Part shown: piece by piece, positions 42,226 through 51,006 of the stretch
How positions within the stretch are numbered: position 1 is the first letter of the stretch
Layout: every line of letters begins with the position of its first letter
Source: Alteribacter populi
GTDB lineage: Bacteria; Bacillota; Bacilli; Bacillales; Salisediminibacteriaceae
DNA: 64,000 nt
Assembly: GCF_002352765.1 (NCBI RefSeq)
Contig: NZ_KZ293963.1
Span: 186,001-250,000 of the forward strand
Reading direction: 5' to 3'
Translations under genes and position numbers: made by a program
The notes under the pieces: generated by a model
Told to the model about the DNA's origin: nothing
Databases searched by the model: none
The model's input: only the letters and a program-made list of their open reading frames with translations

Positions 42226-42243
42226 TAGTGTGTAATGACACAC
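42226..42243. promoter_or_regulatory. Inverted repeat upstream of nusB
   Basis: AGTGTGT-AATG-ACACACT, a perfect 7-bp inverted repeat 74 bases before nusB. Could be an operator or a leader hairpin; no known regulator is assigned. Confidence 0.3.
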
Positions 42244-42316
42244 TCAGATATGCTATATTTGAAAAGAGCATGTTAGCAAAAGAAAACGGCACGAAATAAT
42301 AAAGGAGACGTAACAA

Positions 42317-42712
42317 ATGAATCGAAGAATTGCACGGATTAAAGCAGTCCAATCGTTATATCAAGTAGATATGACAGACGTAGATAGAGATGAAGCAATC
42401 ATGGCTGTATTAGAAGATGGGGAGGAAATGTCGTCTTTCCTAAAGGTTTTAGTCCACGGAACGCTCGATCACTTAATGGAGATCGATGCATATGTAGAAA
42501 AGGCGATGGACCATTGGTCGCTCAGTCGAATTGCCAATGTAAACCGGGCGATTCTAAGAATGGCCGTTTATGAGATGAAGTGGGAGAAAGAAATCCCGGT
42601 TAATGTCAGCCTAAATGAGGCCATTGATTTAGCTAAAGGTTTTAGTGGAGAGGAGGAATCTGGCCGCTTTGTGAACGGAGTTCTTTCAAATGTAGCAAAA
42701 GAGTTTGAGTAG
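42317..42712 (+). CDS. nusB: Transcription antitermination factor NusB
   Basis: 131 residues. MNRRIARIKAVQSLYQVD at the start and FSGEEESGRFVNGVLSNVAKE at the end are NusB signatures. Binds boxA RNA with NusE/S10 for rRNA antitermination. AAAGGAG upstream of the ATG. Confidence 0.95.
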   Translation: MNRRIARIKAVQSLYQVDMTDVDRDEAIMAVLEDGEEMSSFLKVLVHGTLDHLMEIDAYVEKAMDHWSLSRIANVNRAILRMAVYEMKWEKEIPVNVSLNEAIDLAKGFSGEEESGRFVNGVLSNVAKEFE

Positions 42713-42864
42713 GGAGAATAGCTATAGTTTTTTTAAAAGGTTTTTATCATATGGCTGTTGATTTACGACGAAAGCACCTTGTTGGACGCTCAAAATAAAC
42801 AAAGCCTACGTAAAGAGTCCTATGAGATAAGCCATTAAAAACACATTACAGGGGGAGATACTAT

Positions 42865-43716
42865 ATGTTTGCTGAACTTATTTCTGGTAAGGAACTTGCG
42901 CAACGAAAGCGTATTGAGATGAAGGAAGAAACTAAGCTTTTAAAACAAGATGGGATTACGCCAGGGTTAGCGGTGATTTTGGTAGGGGAAGACCCTGCAT
43001 CTCAATCATATGTCAAAGGTAAGCAAAGAGCATGTGAAGAAGTAGGGATTCATTCGGAGTTGGATAAACTTCCTGTTGATACAACGGAAGAAGAACTTTT
43101 ACACAAGGTTACAGCTTTAAACGAAGCCGAACATATTCACGGGATTTTAGTTCAACTACCTCTACCGGATCATATTTCTGAAAAAGCTGTAATTGATGCG
43201 ATTTTACCTGAAAAGGATGTAGATGGCTTTCATCCGATTAACATCGGCAGAATGATGGTCGGGCAAGAAAGCTTCCTCCCTTGCACACCTTTTGGTATTG
43301 TAGAAATGATCAAATCGAAAAGGATACCTATTGAAGGAAAGCACGTTGTAATAATTGGCAGAAGTAATATTGTTGGTAAACCTGTCGGGCAACTACTCTT
43401 AAATGAACATGCCACAGTGACTTATTGTCATTCAAGAACGAAAAACATGAAAGAGATAACGAAACAAGCTGATATTTTAATTGTGGCGGTCGGACGTGAA
43501 GAAATGGTTGGTGAGGAGTTTATTAAGCCTGGTGCTGTTGTCATTGATGTAGGTGTCAACCGAAATAGTGAAGGAAAATTAGTCGGTGACGTGAAATTTG
43601 ATGAAGCAAAAAAAGTAGCATCTTATCTCACGCCTGTACCAGGTGGCGTCGGTCCGATGACAATTACGATGCTTTTACATAATACGGTTGAGTCAGCTAA
43701 AAGAAGAGAGAAATAA
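42865..43716 (+). CDS. folD: Methylenetetrahydrofolate dehydrogenase/cyclohydrolase FolD
   Basis: 283 residues. Family motifs GLAVILVGEDPASQSYVKGKQRAC (near 34-57, with catalytic Lys), ILVQLPLPDHI, PEKDVDGFHPINIGRM and the NADP site GRSNIVGKPVG, ending TPVPGGVGPMTITML. Interconverts one-carbon folates; functionally linked to glycine cleavage. GGGGGAG upstream. Confidence 0.96.
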   Translation: MFAELISGKELAQRKRIEMKEETKLLKQDGITPGLAVILVGEDPASQSYVKGKQRACEEVGIHSELDKLPVDTTEEELLHKVTALNEAEHIHGILVQLPLPDHISEKAVIDAILPEKDVDGFHPINIGRMMVGQESFLPCTPFGIVEMIKSKRIPIEGKHVVIIGRSNIVGKPVGQLLLNEHATVTYCHSRTKNMKEITKQADILIVAVGREEMVGEEFIKPGAVVIDVGVNRNSEGKLVGDVKFDEAKKVASYLTPVPGGVGPMTITMLLHNTVESAKRREK

Positions 43717-43728
43717 GGGGATTTTAAC

Positions 43729-45105
43729 ATGGAGCGTGACTTCTTATCAGTGTCTGGGCTTACTAGGCATATAAAACGCGTGATCGACGATGAACCCTTT
43801 TTACAAAATGTATGGATTCGAGCGGAAATTTCAAACTTTAAGAAGCATAGCCGTGGACACATGTATTTTACACTTAAAGATGATCATTCCCGCATTCAGT
43901 CTGTCATGTTCGCAGGGAATAACCGGTACTTGAAGTTTTTACCTGAAAACGGAATGAACGTTCTTGTCCGTGGTGATGTAAGTGTATATGAGCCTTACGG
44001 ACAGTACCAATTTTACGCAAAGGAAATGCAGCCTGATGGCATCGGTAATTTGTATTTAGCATATGAAGAATTGAAAAAGAAACTGAGTGCGAGAGGTTAT
44101 TTTGAAGAAGAGCGTAAAAAAACAATACCCGTTGTTCCAGTTTCTATTGCCGTTATTACATCGAGAACTGGTGCGGCTGTTAGAGACATTCTTACTACAA
44201 TTAAACGCCGTTTCCCTTTTGTTCGAATTACTTTGTTGCCCGTTCTCGTACAAGGACCACACGCAGCACCATCGATTGCTAGGGCGATTCAGCAGGCAGG
44301 AGAAGCCGGGGGCTTTGATGTGATGATTATTGGACGAGGTGGTGGCTCTATTGAAGAGCTTTGGGCATTCAATGAAGAAGAAGTTGCCGAAGCAATTTTT
44401 CGAAGTTCTGTTCCTATTATTTCTGCAGTTGGTCACGAAACAGATATCACGATTAGTGATTTTGTAGCTGATTTGCGTGCGCCAACCCCTACTGCAGCTG
44501 CAGAACTTGCGGTACCTGATCACCGTGAATTAAGAGAACGGGTCACTCAGTTAAAGTTAAGGCTTACTCGCTATACAACAGAACGAATTCAAGCTACAAA
44601 AGACCGCCTGGATCGTATTAATCAATCGTATGCATTCCGCTATCCAGGAAAGTTAGTAGAACAAAAGGAACAAGAGCTTGATCGACTCATAGAGTTGCTG
44701 CAAAAAGAGACGAAGCGGCTTCTTATTCGAAAAAAGGAAACTTTTCAATATACGAACAAAGCATTACAACAATTTCATCCTAAAAACAGAGTTGCTGAGG
44801 AAAAGCAGACTTTTGAAGCAACAAAAGATCGCTTTTCAAAAGCGATGCTTTCTTATCAAAAAGAAAAACAACAAGCTTTCCAAACCCTTCTTTATAAACT
44901 GGATGTGCTAAGCCCTCTTAGAATGATGGAGAGGGGATATAGCCTTGCCTATAAAGGTGAGAATGAATTAATTAAACATGCTGATCAAGTTGACAAAGGA
45001 GAATCACTTCATATTCAACTACAAGATGGACGGCTATATTGTGAAGTGACAGGCCAAGACGATACTGGTATTGAAAAAGTTGAAAGAGGTGACCGGGATG
45101 AGTGA
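43729..45105 (+). CDS. xseA: Exodeoxyribonuclease VII large subunit
   Basis: 458 residues. N-terminal OB fold (FLQNVWIRAEISNFKKHSRGH), then the catalytic domain with ITSRTGAAVRDI, GRGGGSIEELWAFNEE and SAVGHETDITISDFVADLRAPTPTAAAE, and a coiled-coil C-terminus that binds XseB. Degrades single-stranded DNA. Overlaps xseB by 8 bases. Confidence 0.95.
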   Translation: MERDFLSVSGLTRHIKRVIDDEPFLQNVWIRAEISNFKKHSRGHMYFTLKDDHSRIQSVMFAGNNRYLKFLPENGMNVLVRGDVSVYEPYGQYQFYAKEMQPDGIGNLYLAYEELKKKLSARGYFEEERKKTIPVVPVSIAVITSRTGAAVRDILTTIKRRFPFVRITLLPVLVQGPHAAPSIARAIQQAGEAGGFDVMIIGRGGGSIEELWAFNEEEVAEAIFRSSVPIISAVGHETDITISDFVADLRAPTPTAAAELAVPDHRELRERVTQLKLRLTRYTTERIQATKDRLDRINQSYAFRYPGKLVEQKEQELDRLIELLQKETKRLLIRKKETFQYTNKALQQFHPKNRVAEEKQTFEATKDRFSKAMLSYQKEKQQAFQTLLYKLDVLSPLRMMERGYSLAYKGENELIKHADQVDKGESLHIQLQDGRLYCEVTGQDDTGIEKVERGDRDE

Positions 45106-45340
45106 AGAAAAAGAACCGCAAACATTTGAAGGCGCAATGGAGCAATTAGAAGGGGTTGTAGATAAACTCGAAGAAGGGGATGTCCCTTTGGAAGAAGCCA
45201 TCCAAATGTTTCAACAAGGAATGGCTCTTTCAAAATACTGTCATGAACGTCTGCAAAAAGTAGAGAAACAAATGGATCAGATTTTAAATGAAGATGGAGA
45301 AACCGAACATTTAGACATTGAGGAGGAAACTGGAGAGTGA
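45098..45340 (+). CDS. xseB: Exodeoxyribonuclease VII small subunit
   Basis: 80 residues. FEGAMEQLEGVVDKLEEGDVPLEEAIQMFQQGMAL is the family signature, followed by an acidic tail. ATG 45098 has AAAGAGGTGA upstream. Overlaps ispA by GTGA. Confidence 0.95.
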   Translation: MSEEKEPQTFEGAMEQLEGVVDKLEEGDVPLEEAIQMFQQGMALSKYCHERLQKVEKQMDQILNEDGETEHLDIEEETGE

Positions 45341-46224
45341 ATGAAACGGCATTGGATCTGTTTTTAACGGAGCAAATCACAGAAATTGAACGTCGTCTCC
45401 CTCTCCATCTCAATTCTATTAAAGCCCCTCGTGTATTAAAAGATGCCATGAATTATTCCCTTCAAGCAGGGGGGAAGCGCCTCCGTCCTGCTTTATTATT
45501 AGCTACTTTAAAGGGATATGGAGTAAGTTTGGAAAGAGGTTACGATACGGCTTGTGCAGTAGAAATGATTCATACTTATTCATTAATTCACGATGATTTA
45601 CCCCCAATGGATAACGATGATATGCGCAGAGGTAAACCGACCAATCACAACGTATTCGGAGAAGCAATGGCGATCTTAGCAGGAGATGCTTTGCTTACAT
45701 ACAGTTTCGAAGTGATCAGTAACAGTCGTCATTTAACCGATGTTGACAAGGCGATGCTAGTTTTACTTCTTTCAAAGTCAGCGGGACCGAGTGGAATGGT
45801 AGGAGGTCAGGTTGCTGATATGGAAGGAGAGAATCGGAGTCTCTCAATCGAAGAGCTAGAATATATCCACGATCATAAAACAGGAGAATTGCTTTCTTTC
45901 TCCATTGAAGCTGGTTCTTTAATAGCCGGAGCTGGAAAAGAAGATCAAGCGATGCTCCGTGCGTTTGCAAGAGATTTAGGCTTGGCCTTTCAAATTAAGG
46001 ATGATATCCTGGATATTGAAGGCGATAATGAGAAAATCGGCAAGCCGCTTGGCAGTGATAAAGAGAATGAAAAAAGTACCTATCCTAAATTACTTGGTTT
46101 GGCAGGTGCGAAAGATAAACTGGATTGGCATATCAACAGAGCAAAAGCATATTTATATAAAACAGAAAAAGATCACTTTCTTCTTCATGAGCTGACCGAT
46201 TACATCGCTAAACGGACATATTAA
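45337..46224 (+). CDS. ispA: Farnesyl diphosphate synthase
   Basis: 295 residues. First Asp-rich motif DDLPPMD at 86-92 followed by DDMRRG, second Asp-rich motif DDILD at 222-226, and GGKRLRP at 45-51. The two residues before the first motif (IH) fit a short-chain synthase. Makes farnesyl diphosphate for undecaprenol, menaquinone and heme synthesis. GTG start overlaps xseB. Confidence 0.94.
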   Translation: MNETALDLFLTEQITEIERRLPLHLNSIKAPRVLKDAMNYSLQAGGKRLRPALLLATLKGYGVSLERGYDTACAVEMIHTYSLIHDDLPPMDNDDMRRGKPTNHNVFGEAMAILAGDALLTYSFEVISNSRHLTDVDKAMLVLLLSKSAGPSGMVGGQVADMEGENRSLSIEELEYIHDHKTGELLSFSIEAGSLIAGAGKEDQAMLRAFARDLGLAFQIKDDILDIEGDNEKIGKPLGSDKENEKSTYPKLLGLAGAKDKLDWHINRAKAYLYKTEKDHFLLHELTDYIAKRTY

Positions 46225-46282
46225 CGAAATGAGATCATTACCAACATAGGAAAACCTTGTTTTTCTTGCTAAGGGTTGCTCA

Positions 46283-46312
46283 TTGTCTTTGAAAATCGTA
46301 TCATGGTATACT
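46283..46312 (+). promoter_or_regulatory. Promoter for OLE RNA
   Basis: TTGTCT (46283-46288), 18-base spacer, TATACT (46307-46312) with an extended TGG just before it. Predicts a transcript starting near 46319, at the 5' end of the conserved RNA. Confidence 0.65.
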
Positions 46313-46318
46313 ATAGAT

Positions 46319-46930
46319 GACCGGGTGATGCAGTATTCTAGTCGGTCCTCCATTTTCGAAAGCGGGCCTAAAAATCCGCTAAAGGGCACATCGATGAAGT
46401 TCCTAGCTTTGGCTTGAGGCGCCCAGCCTTGGGTCAATGCTGGGAGTAAAGGCTGTAGGGCGATCCACAATGGCATGTGGGCGAGGACCCTGCAGCCGCG
46501 GAGGCCTTCCGTTGTGGTTTCCCTACCCGGGGAATACTATGGCGAAGGGTATGAACCTGCTTTGCAAGTTTCGGGAACTTGTGAGCAGCGTAGCCTGCCT
46601 TGAGTGGACTGCGAGGGGATTATGGATACTAGGATTGTATACTGGTATCATCATATGAAAGCGCGTCTGCAAAAGAGGATAGAAAATGAGAAAGGACTGC
46701 CGAGGAAAACTCCTAGACTGTTCCACTGGACATTTGAAGAGGATTATAGTGCGTACTAAGTGGTAATCCAGTCTGGCGTATGGTGACAACGCCAAGGCGG
46801 GTTTAAAGGGAAACCGCCATGGCGGCGACGCCAAGGTATCCGTTTGGGAAAACCTACTGGACCTAAGGCGCAGTTTTTACTCTTTAAGTGACCACTCGGA
46901 TACATAATTGTTTGAAAATGAAGGATCATA
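46319..46930 (+). ncRNA. ole: OLE RNA (ornate, large, extremophilic RNA)
   Basis: About 610 bases between ispA and oapA with no plausible protein gene but many complementary segments and G+C above the flanks. The position (isoprenoid operon, directly before the oapA gene) and length are those of OLE RNA in Bacillus halodurans. Near the 3' end it has the GGCGGGTTTAAAGGGAAACC hairpin and repeated CGCCAAGG. OLE forms membrane-associated complexes with OapA and OapB and contributes to resistance to cold, short-chain alcohols and Mg2+ stress. Boundaries are estimated from the promoter and the oapA start. Confidence 0.9.
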
Positions 46931-46979
46931 AGAATCTTGACTTCTCTTACTCTACTTGGATAGGATCGATGATGTATAC

Positions 46980-47591
46980 ATGAAGGAATCTGTTAGACAA
47001 TCATTACATTGGAGCTGGATTATTGCCGTTATCACCTTGGTGCTAGCGGCTATTTTTGCGATTATATCGACCTCGGTTTTAAGTGGGGTTGTGTGGGGAG
47101 TCGGAATGATTATTGTCTTTATCATCGTCCTCCTTGGGGTATTTTTTGATACAATCGGTGTTGCTGCAACAGCCGCAAACGAAAAACCTTTCCACGCCAT
47201 GGCTGCAGAAAAATTGCCGGGAGCTAAACAAGCTGTACAAATTACTCGAAATGCAGACAAGTTTGCAAACTTTTGTAATGATGTGATCGGAGATATTGCA
47301 GGAATCATTAGTGGTACAGCCTCTGCATATGTCGTGCTTCAGTTGTCTATTCAACTTGGTCATGGTGATGGTTCAACCATGCAATTCATTATTTCTGTTA
47401 TTTTTACTAGTATTGTGGCAGCCTTAACAGTAGGTGGAAAATCTGTAGGAAAAACCCTAGCGATTGAATATTCCACACCAATCATCTATCATGTGGGTAG
47501 ATTATTTTATTTTTTAGAGGTAAAATTGAAAATAACAATTTTTAATGGCAATAAACAGAAAAAGGGCAAGAAGAAAAACAAACGAAAGTGA
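46980..47591 (+). CDS. oapA: OLE-associated protein A
   Basis: 203 residues. Four hydrophobic helices (about 12-31, 38-55, 105-122, 133-152), then a very basic tail (NKQKKGKKKNKRK). The segment FFDTIGVAATAANEKPFHAM resembles the DUF21/CNNM transporter fold, and DVIGD at 101-105 gives the D-x3-D motif studied in B. halodurans OapA. Binds OLE RNA and brings it to the membrane. ATG 46980 is chosen; TTG 46956 would add eight residues, and neither has a strong ribosome binding site. Confidence 0.92.
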   Translation: MKESVRQSLHWSWIIAVITLVLAAIFAIISTSVLSGVVWGVGMIIVFIIVLLGVFFDTIGVAATAANEKPFHAMAAEKLPGAKQAVQITRNADKFANFCNDVIGDIAGIISGTASAYVVLQLSIQLGHGDGSTMQFIISVIFTSIVAALTVGGKSVGKTLAIEYSTPIIYHVGRLFYFLEVKLKITIFNGNKQKKGKKKNKRK

Positions 47592-47600
47592 GGGTTTTTC

Positions 47601-49490
47601 TTGGATTTAGTAAAAATTAAAGACCCTGAATTCCTAAAAGATTATAGTAATGATGAGCTTGAAAAATTTGCTCAGACCATCCGTAATTTTCTCATTGAGA
47701 ACTTATCAGTTACAGGAGGACACTTAGGTCCCAACCTAGGTGTAGTAGAGCTGACCTTAACGCTTCATCAGCTGTTTGAAAGCCCTAAGGATAAGTTTTT
47801 GTGGGATGTCGGACATCAGGCGTACGTTCATAAAATTTTGACTGGAAGAGCAGATCAGTTTGACACATTGAGGCAGTATAAAGGGCTGTGTGGATTCCCG
47901 AAACGCTCGGAAAGCAAGCATGATGTTTGGGAAACAGGTCATAGTTCCACGTCTTTATCTGCAGCAATGGGAATGGCTGTTGCAAGAGATTTAAAGAAGA
48001 CAGATGAAAATATCGTAGCGGTCATTGGTGACGGGGCATTAACCGGCGGAATGGCACTAGAAGCATTAAACCATATCGGGCATGAGCAAACAGACCTCAT
48101 TGTCGTATTAAATGATAATGAAATGTCAATAGCCCCGAACGTGGGTGCTCTGCACAGTGTTTTAGGCAGAATGCGAACAGCGGGTAAGTATCAAAAAGCA
48201 AAAGAAGAGCTTGAAATGTTAATTAAGCGAATCCCTGCATTTGGTGGACGTTTGGCTGCCACGGCTGAACGAGTGAAAGATAGTTTGAAATACTTACTTG
48301 TGTCCGGTATGTTTTTTGAAGAAATGGGCTTTACCTATTTAGGTCCAGTAGACGGTCATGATCTTGAAGATCTTCAAGAAAACATGAAATATGCAAAAAA
48401 AACTAAAGGACCTGTACTCGTTCATGTTATTACGAAAAAAGGAAAAGGTTATGAGCCAGCAGAACTTGATGCTAAAGGTACTTGGCATGGTTTGGGACCC
48501 TATAAAATTGAATCTGGGGAAGTGGTGAAGAAGCCGGGACCTCCAGGATACAGTGCTGTGTTTGCTAACACACTTAAAAAAATCGCCAAACAAGATGAAC
48601 GTGTAGTGGCCATTACAGCAGCAATGCCGGGTGGAACAAAACTCGATGAATTTGCGAAGGATTTTCCTGACCGAATGTTTGATGTTGGGATTGCAGAACA
48701 GCATGCAACTACGATGAGTGCTGGACTAGCCACTCAAGGGTTAAAGCCGGTTTTTGCTGTCTATTCCACTTTCTTGCAACGTGGATATGATCAGTTGGTT
48801 CATGACGTGTGCCGTCAAAACCTTAATGTTTTCTTTGCTATTGATCGTGCAGGTCTTGTAGGTGCTGACGGAGAAACTCACCAAGGTGTTTTTGATATTT
48901 CATACTTACGTCACTTACCAAATATGAAAATTCTTATGGCAAAAGATGAAAATGAACTACAGCACCTTGTCTATACTGCTGTTTCTCATGATGATGGTCC
49001 AATTGCAATCCGTTACCCACGAGGAAATGGATATGGAGTAAAAATGGATGAAGATTTCAAACAACTGCCGATTGGGAAGTGGGAAACACTAAAAAATGGA
49101 CAAGATTTAACGATTCTAACATTTGGGACGATGATTCCGGTTGCTATGGATGCCGCTGAAAGGCTCGAATCTGAAGGAATTAATGTAGAAGTTATTAATG
49201 CGAGGTCGATTAAGCCTTTAGATGAAGGCATGCTGCGTGAATTGGCGATGAAAAACCGTCCTATATTAACACTTGAAGAACACGCTTTACTAGGTGGGTT
49301 CGGAAGCGCTGTCATTGAGCACTTCCATGAACAACAATTCCATTCCGTGACAGTTGAAAGAATGGGTATTCCTGATTATTATATTGAACACGGCAGTGTA
49401 CCTGAATTGTGGGAAGAGATTGGCCTGACTTCGGCAAATGTGGCCGACCGTGTCATTGAGATCCTTCCAAGAAAGAAACAAAGAGCTTAG
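47601..49490 (+). CDS. dxs: 1-Deoxy-D-xylulose-5-phosphate synthase
   Basis: 629 residues. Thiamine diphosphate motif GDG (143-145) through NDN (171-173), GHSSTSLSAAMGMA near 113, and the C-terminal transketolase domain with GIAEQHATTMSAGLA and DRAGLVGADGETHQG. First committed step of the non-mevalonate isoprenoid pathway. Start TTG with GTGAGGG upstream. In one transcription unit with ispA, OLE and oapA by spacing. Confidence 0.95.
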   Translation: MDLVKIKDPEFLKDYSNDELEKFAQTIRNFLIENLSVTGGHLGPNLGVVELTLTLHQLFESPKDKFLWDVGHQAYVHKILTGRADQFDTLRQYKGLCGFPKRSESKHDVWETGHSSTSLSAAMGMAVARDLKKTDENIVAVIGDGALTGGMALEALNHIGHEQTDLIVVLNDNEMSIAPNVGALHSVLGRMRTAGKYQKAKEELEMLIKRIPAFGGRLAATAERVKDSLKYLLVSGMFFEEMGFTYLGPVDGHDLEDLQENMKYAKKTKGPVLVHVITKKGKGYEPAELDAKGTWHGLGPYKIESGEVVKKPGPPGYSAVFANTLKKIAKQDERVVAITAAMPGGTKLDEFAKDFPDRMFDVGIAEQHATTMSAGLATQGLKPVFAVYSTFLQRGYDQLVHDVCRQNLNVFFAIDRAGLVGADGETHQGVFDISYLRHLPNMKILMAKDENELQHLVYTAVSHDDGPIAIRYPRGNGYGVKMDEDFKQLPIGKWETLKNGQDLTILTFGTMIPVAMDAAERLESEGINVEVINARSIKPLDEGMLRELAMKNRPILTLEEHALLGGFGSAVIEHFHEQQFHSVTVERMGIPDYYIEHGSVPELWEEIGLTSANVADRVIEILPRKKQRA

Positions 49491-49505
49491 TATCGGAGAG
49501 AACAA

Positions 49506-50336
49506 ATGAACAAGGAAAAGAAGGAACGTCTGGATATTCTACTGGTAGACAAAGGCTTAATAGAAACGAGAGAAAAGGCAAAGCGAACGATCATGGCTGG
49601 TCTGGTTCTGGTGGATGGAGAACGGATCGATAAACCTGGTACGAAAGTAAAATCCGCATGTGAAATTGAGTTAAAAGGTCAGTCCCTTCCTTATGTAAGT
49701 CGGGGAGGATTAAAGCTTGAAGGCGCCATTAAGTCCTTTAATCTCGATCTCGATACTAAAGTTGTTATTGATATCGGCTCCTCCACAGGAGGCTTTACAG
49801 ATTGCGCCCTACAAAATGGTGCCCGGAAAGTTTATGCCGTCGATGTAGGATATAATCAGTTAGCCTGGAAGCTTAGGCAGGACGAGCGTGTAGTTGTAAT
49901 GGAACGGACGAATTTTCGCTACGCTAAACCTGAAGACTTTACTGAAGGGTTACCTGAATTTGCTACGATTGATGTATCCTTCATTTCCCTCCGCTTAATT
50001 TTACCGCCTCTTAAAGCGATTTTAGCAAAAGGCGGAGAAGTCTCTGCACTGGTGAAGCCCCAGTTTGAGGCTGGCCGTGAAGAAGTTGGTAAGAAGGGGA
50101 TTATTCGTGACGCAGGTGTTCATGAAAAAGTCATTCAAGATATGGTTCACTTTACTGAGTCATTAGGATTTTTAGTGCACAGCGTCATCCCATCGCCCAT
50201 TCGAGGAGGAGAAGGAAACATTGAATTTTTGATGCACCTTCAGTCACTCGAAACAGAGGAAGCTTCATCTTCCCTTTTTAATAAAGATATAAAAGGAATT
50301 GTAGAAGAAGCCCATCAGCTAAGAAAAAAGGAATAA
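49506..50336 (+). CDS. tlyA: TlyA-family rRNA methyltransferase (YqxC)
   Basis: 276 residues. N-terminal S4 RNA-binding domain (RLDILLVDKGLIETREKAKRTI; VSRGGLKLEGA), then an FtsJ-like methyltransferase with VVIDIGSSTGGFTDCAL (near 86-102) and LVKPQFEAGREEVG. Family members 2'-O-methylate rRNA; older names call it hemolysin. GGAGAG upstream. Confidence 0.93.
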   Translation: MNKEKKERLDILLVDKGLIETREKAKRTIMAGLVLVDGERIDKPGTKVKSACEIELKGQSLPYVSRGGLKLEGAIKSFNLDLDTKVVIDIGSSTGGFTDCALQNGARKVYAVDVGYNQLAWKLRQDERVVVMERTNFRYAKPEDFTEGLPEFATIDVSFISLRLILPPLKAILAKGGEVSALVKPQFEAGREEVGKKGIIRDAGVHEKVIQDMVHFTESLGFLVHSVIPSPIRGGEGNIEFLMHLQSLETEEASSSLFNKDIKGIVEEAHQLRKKE

Positions 50337-50504
50337 TGGTTAATTGGAGGCATCTCATTTGTTGTCTCCTTTTTGTTCGTGTATAGATGAAAGATGTTTG
50401 TAACCTTGGTTAAATTCATATAAGATACATATAGATGAGTTTTTATAACTATTGAATTTAAAGTATATTTATGAACACTGATGTGAAATGACGGAGGAGT
50501 AAGT

Positions 50505-50954
50505 ATGAATAAAGGGCAGCGCCATATTAAAATACGAGAAATTATTACGAATAATGAAGTTGAAACACAAGACGATCTCGTTGCATATCTGCGTAGTGCG
50601 GGATTTAATGTGACTCAGGCTACTGTAAGCAGGGATATTAAAGAATTGCATCTCGTGAAGGTGCCGATGATGGACGGCCGATACAAGTATAGCCTTCCAG
50701 CAGACCAGCGTTTTAATCCGTTGCAAAAACTTAAAAGAGCGTTAATGGACAGTTTTGTTTCCGTCGATTATTCAAGTAACATGATTGTAATGAAAACGTT
50801 ACCGGGAAATGCAAATGCTGTTGGGGCTCTTATAGATAACCTGGATTGGAATGAAGTATTAGGAACGATTTGCGGGGATGATACAATTTTAATTATATGC
50901 CGGCAAGAGGGCGATACAGAGCCTGTCAGTGACCGGTTTTTAGAAATGCTATAA
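50505..50954 (+). CDS. ahrC: Arginine repressor AhrC/ArgR
   Basis: 149 residues. Winged helix with VTQATVSRDIKELHLVKVPM (36-55) and C-terminal arginine-binding/hexamer domain with GTICGDDTILIICR. Represses arginine synthesis and activates catabolism. Strong GGAGGAG upstream. Sits between tlyA and recN as in B. subtilis and many other Gram-positives. Confidence 0.96.
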   Translation: MNKGQRHIKIREIITNNEVETQDDLVAYLRSAGFNVTQATVSRDIKELHLVKVPMMDGRYKYSLPADQRFNPLQKLKRALMDSFVSVDYSSNMIVMKTLPGNANAVGALIDNLDWNEVLGTICGDDTILIICRQEGDTEPVSDRFLEML

Positions 50955-51006
50955 AGATTTTGCACACGCACTATAAGGTGTAAACTTTGGTTTATAAAGG
51001 ACGTGT

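Noticed and set aside
44056..44523. A 155-codon ORF antisense to xseA and similar long antisense ORFs (for example 4587-5018 and 59864-60358)
   Set aside because: They are shadows of strongly supported genes, with unlikely composition and no start signals.
46523..46834. A 103-codon ORF on the minus strand and others inside the ispA-oapA gap
   Set aside because: They lie within the OLE RNA; no ribosome binding site, low-quality composition, and the conserved feature there is the RNA.
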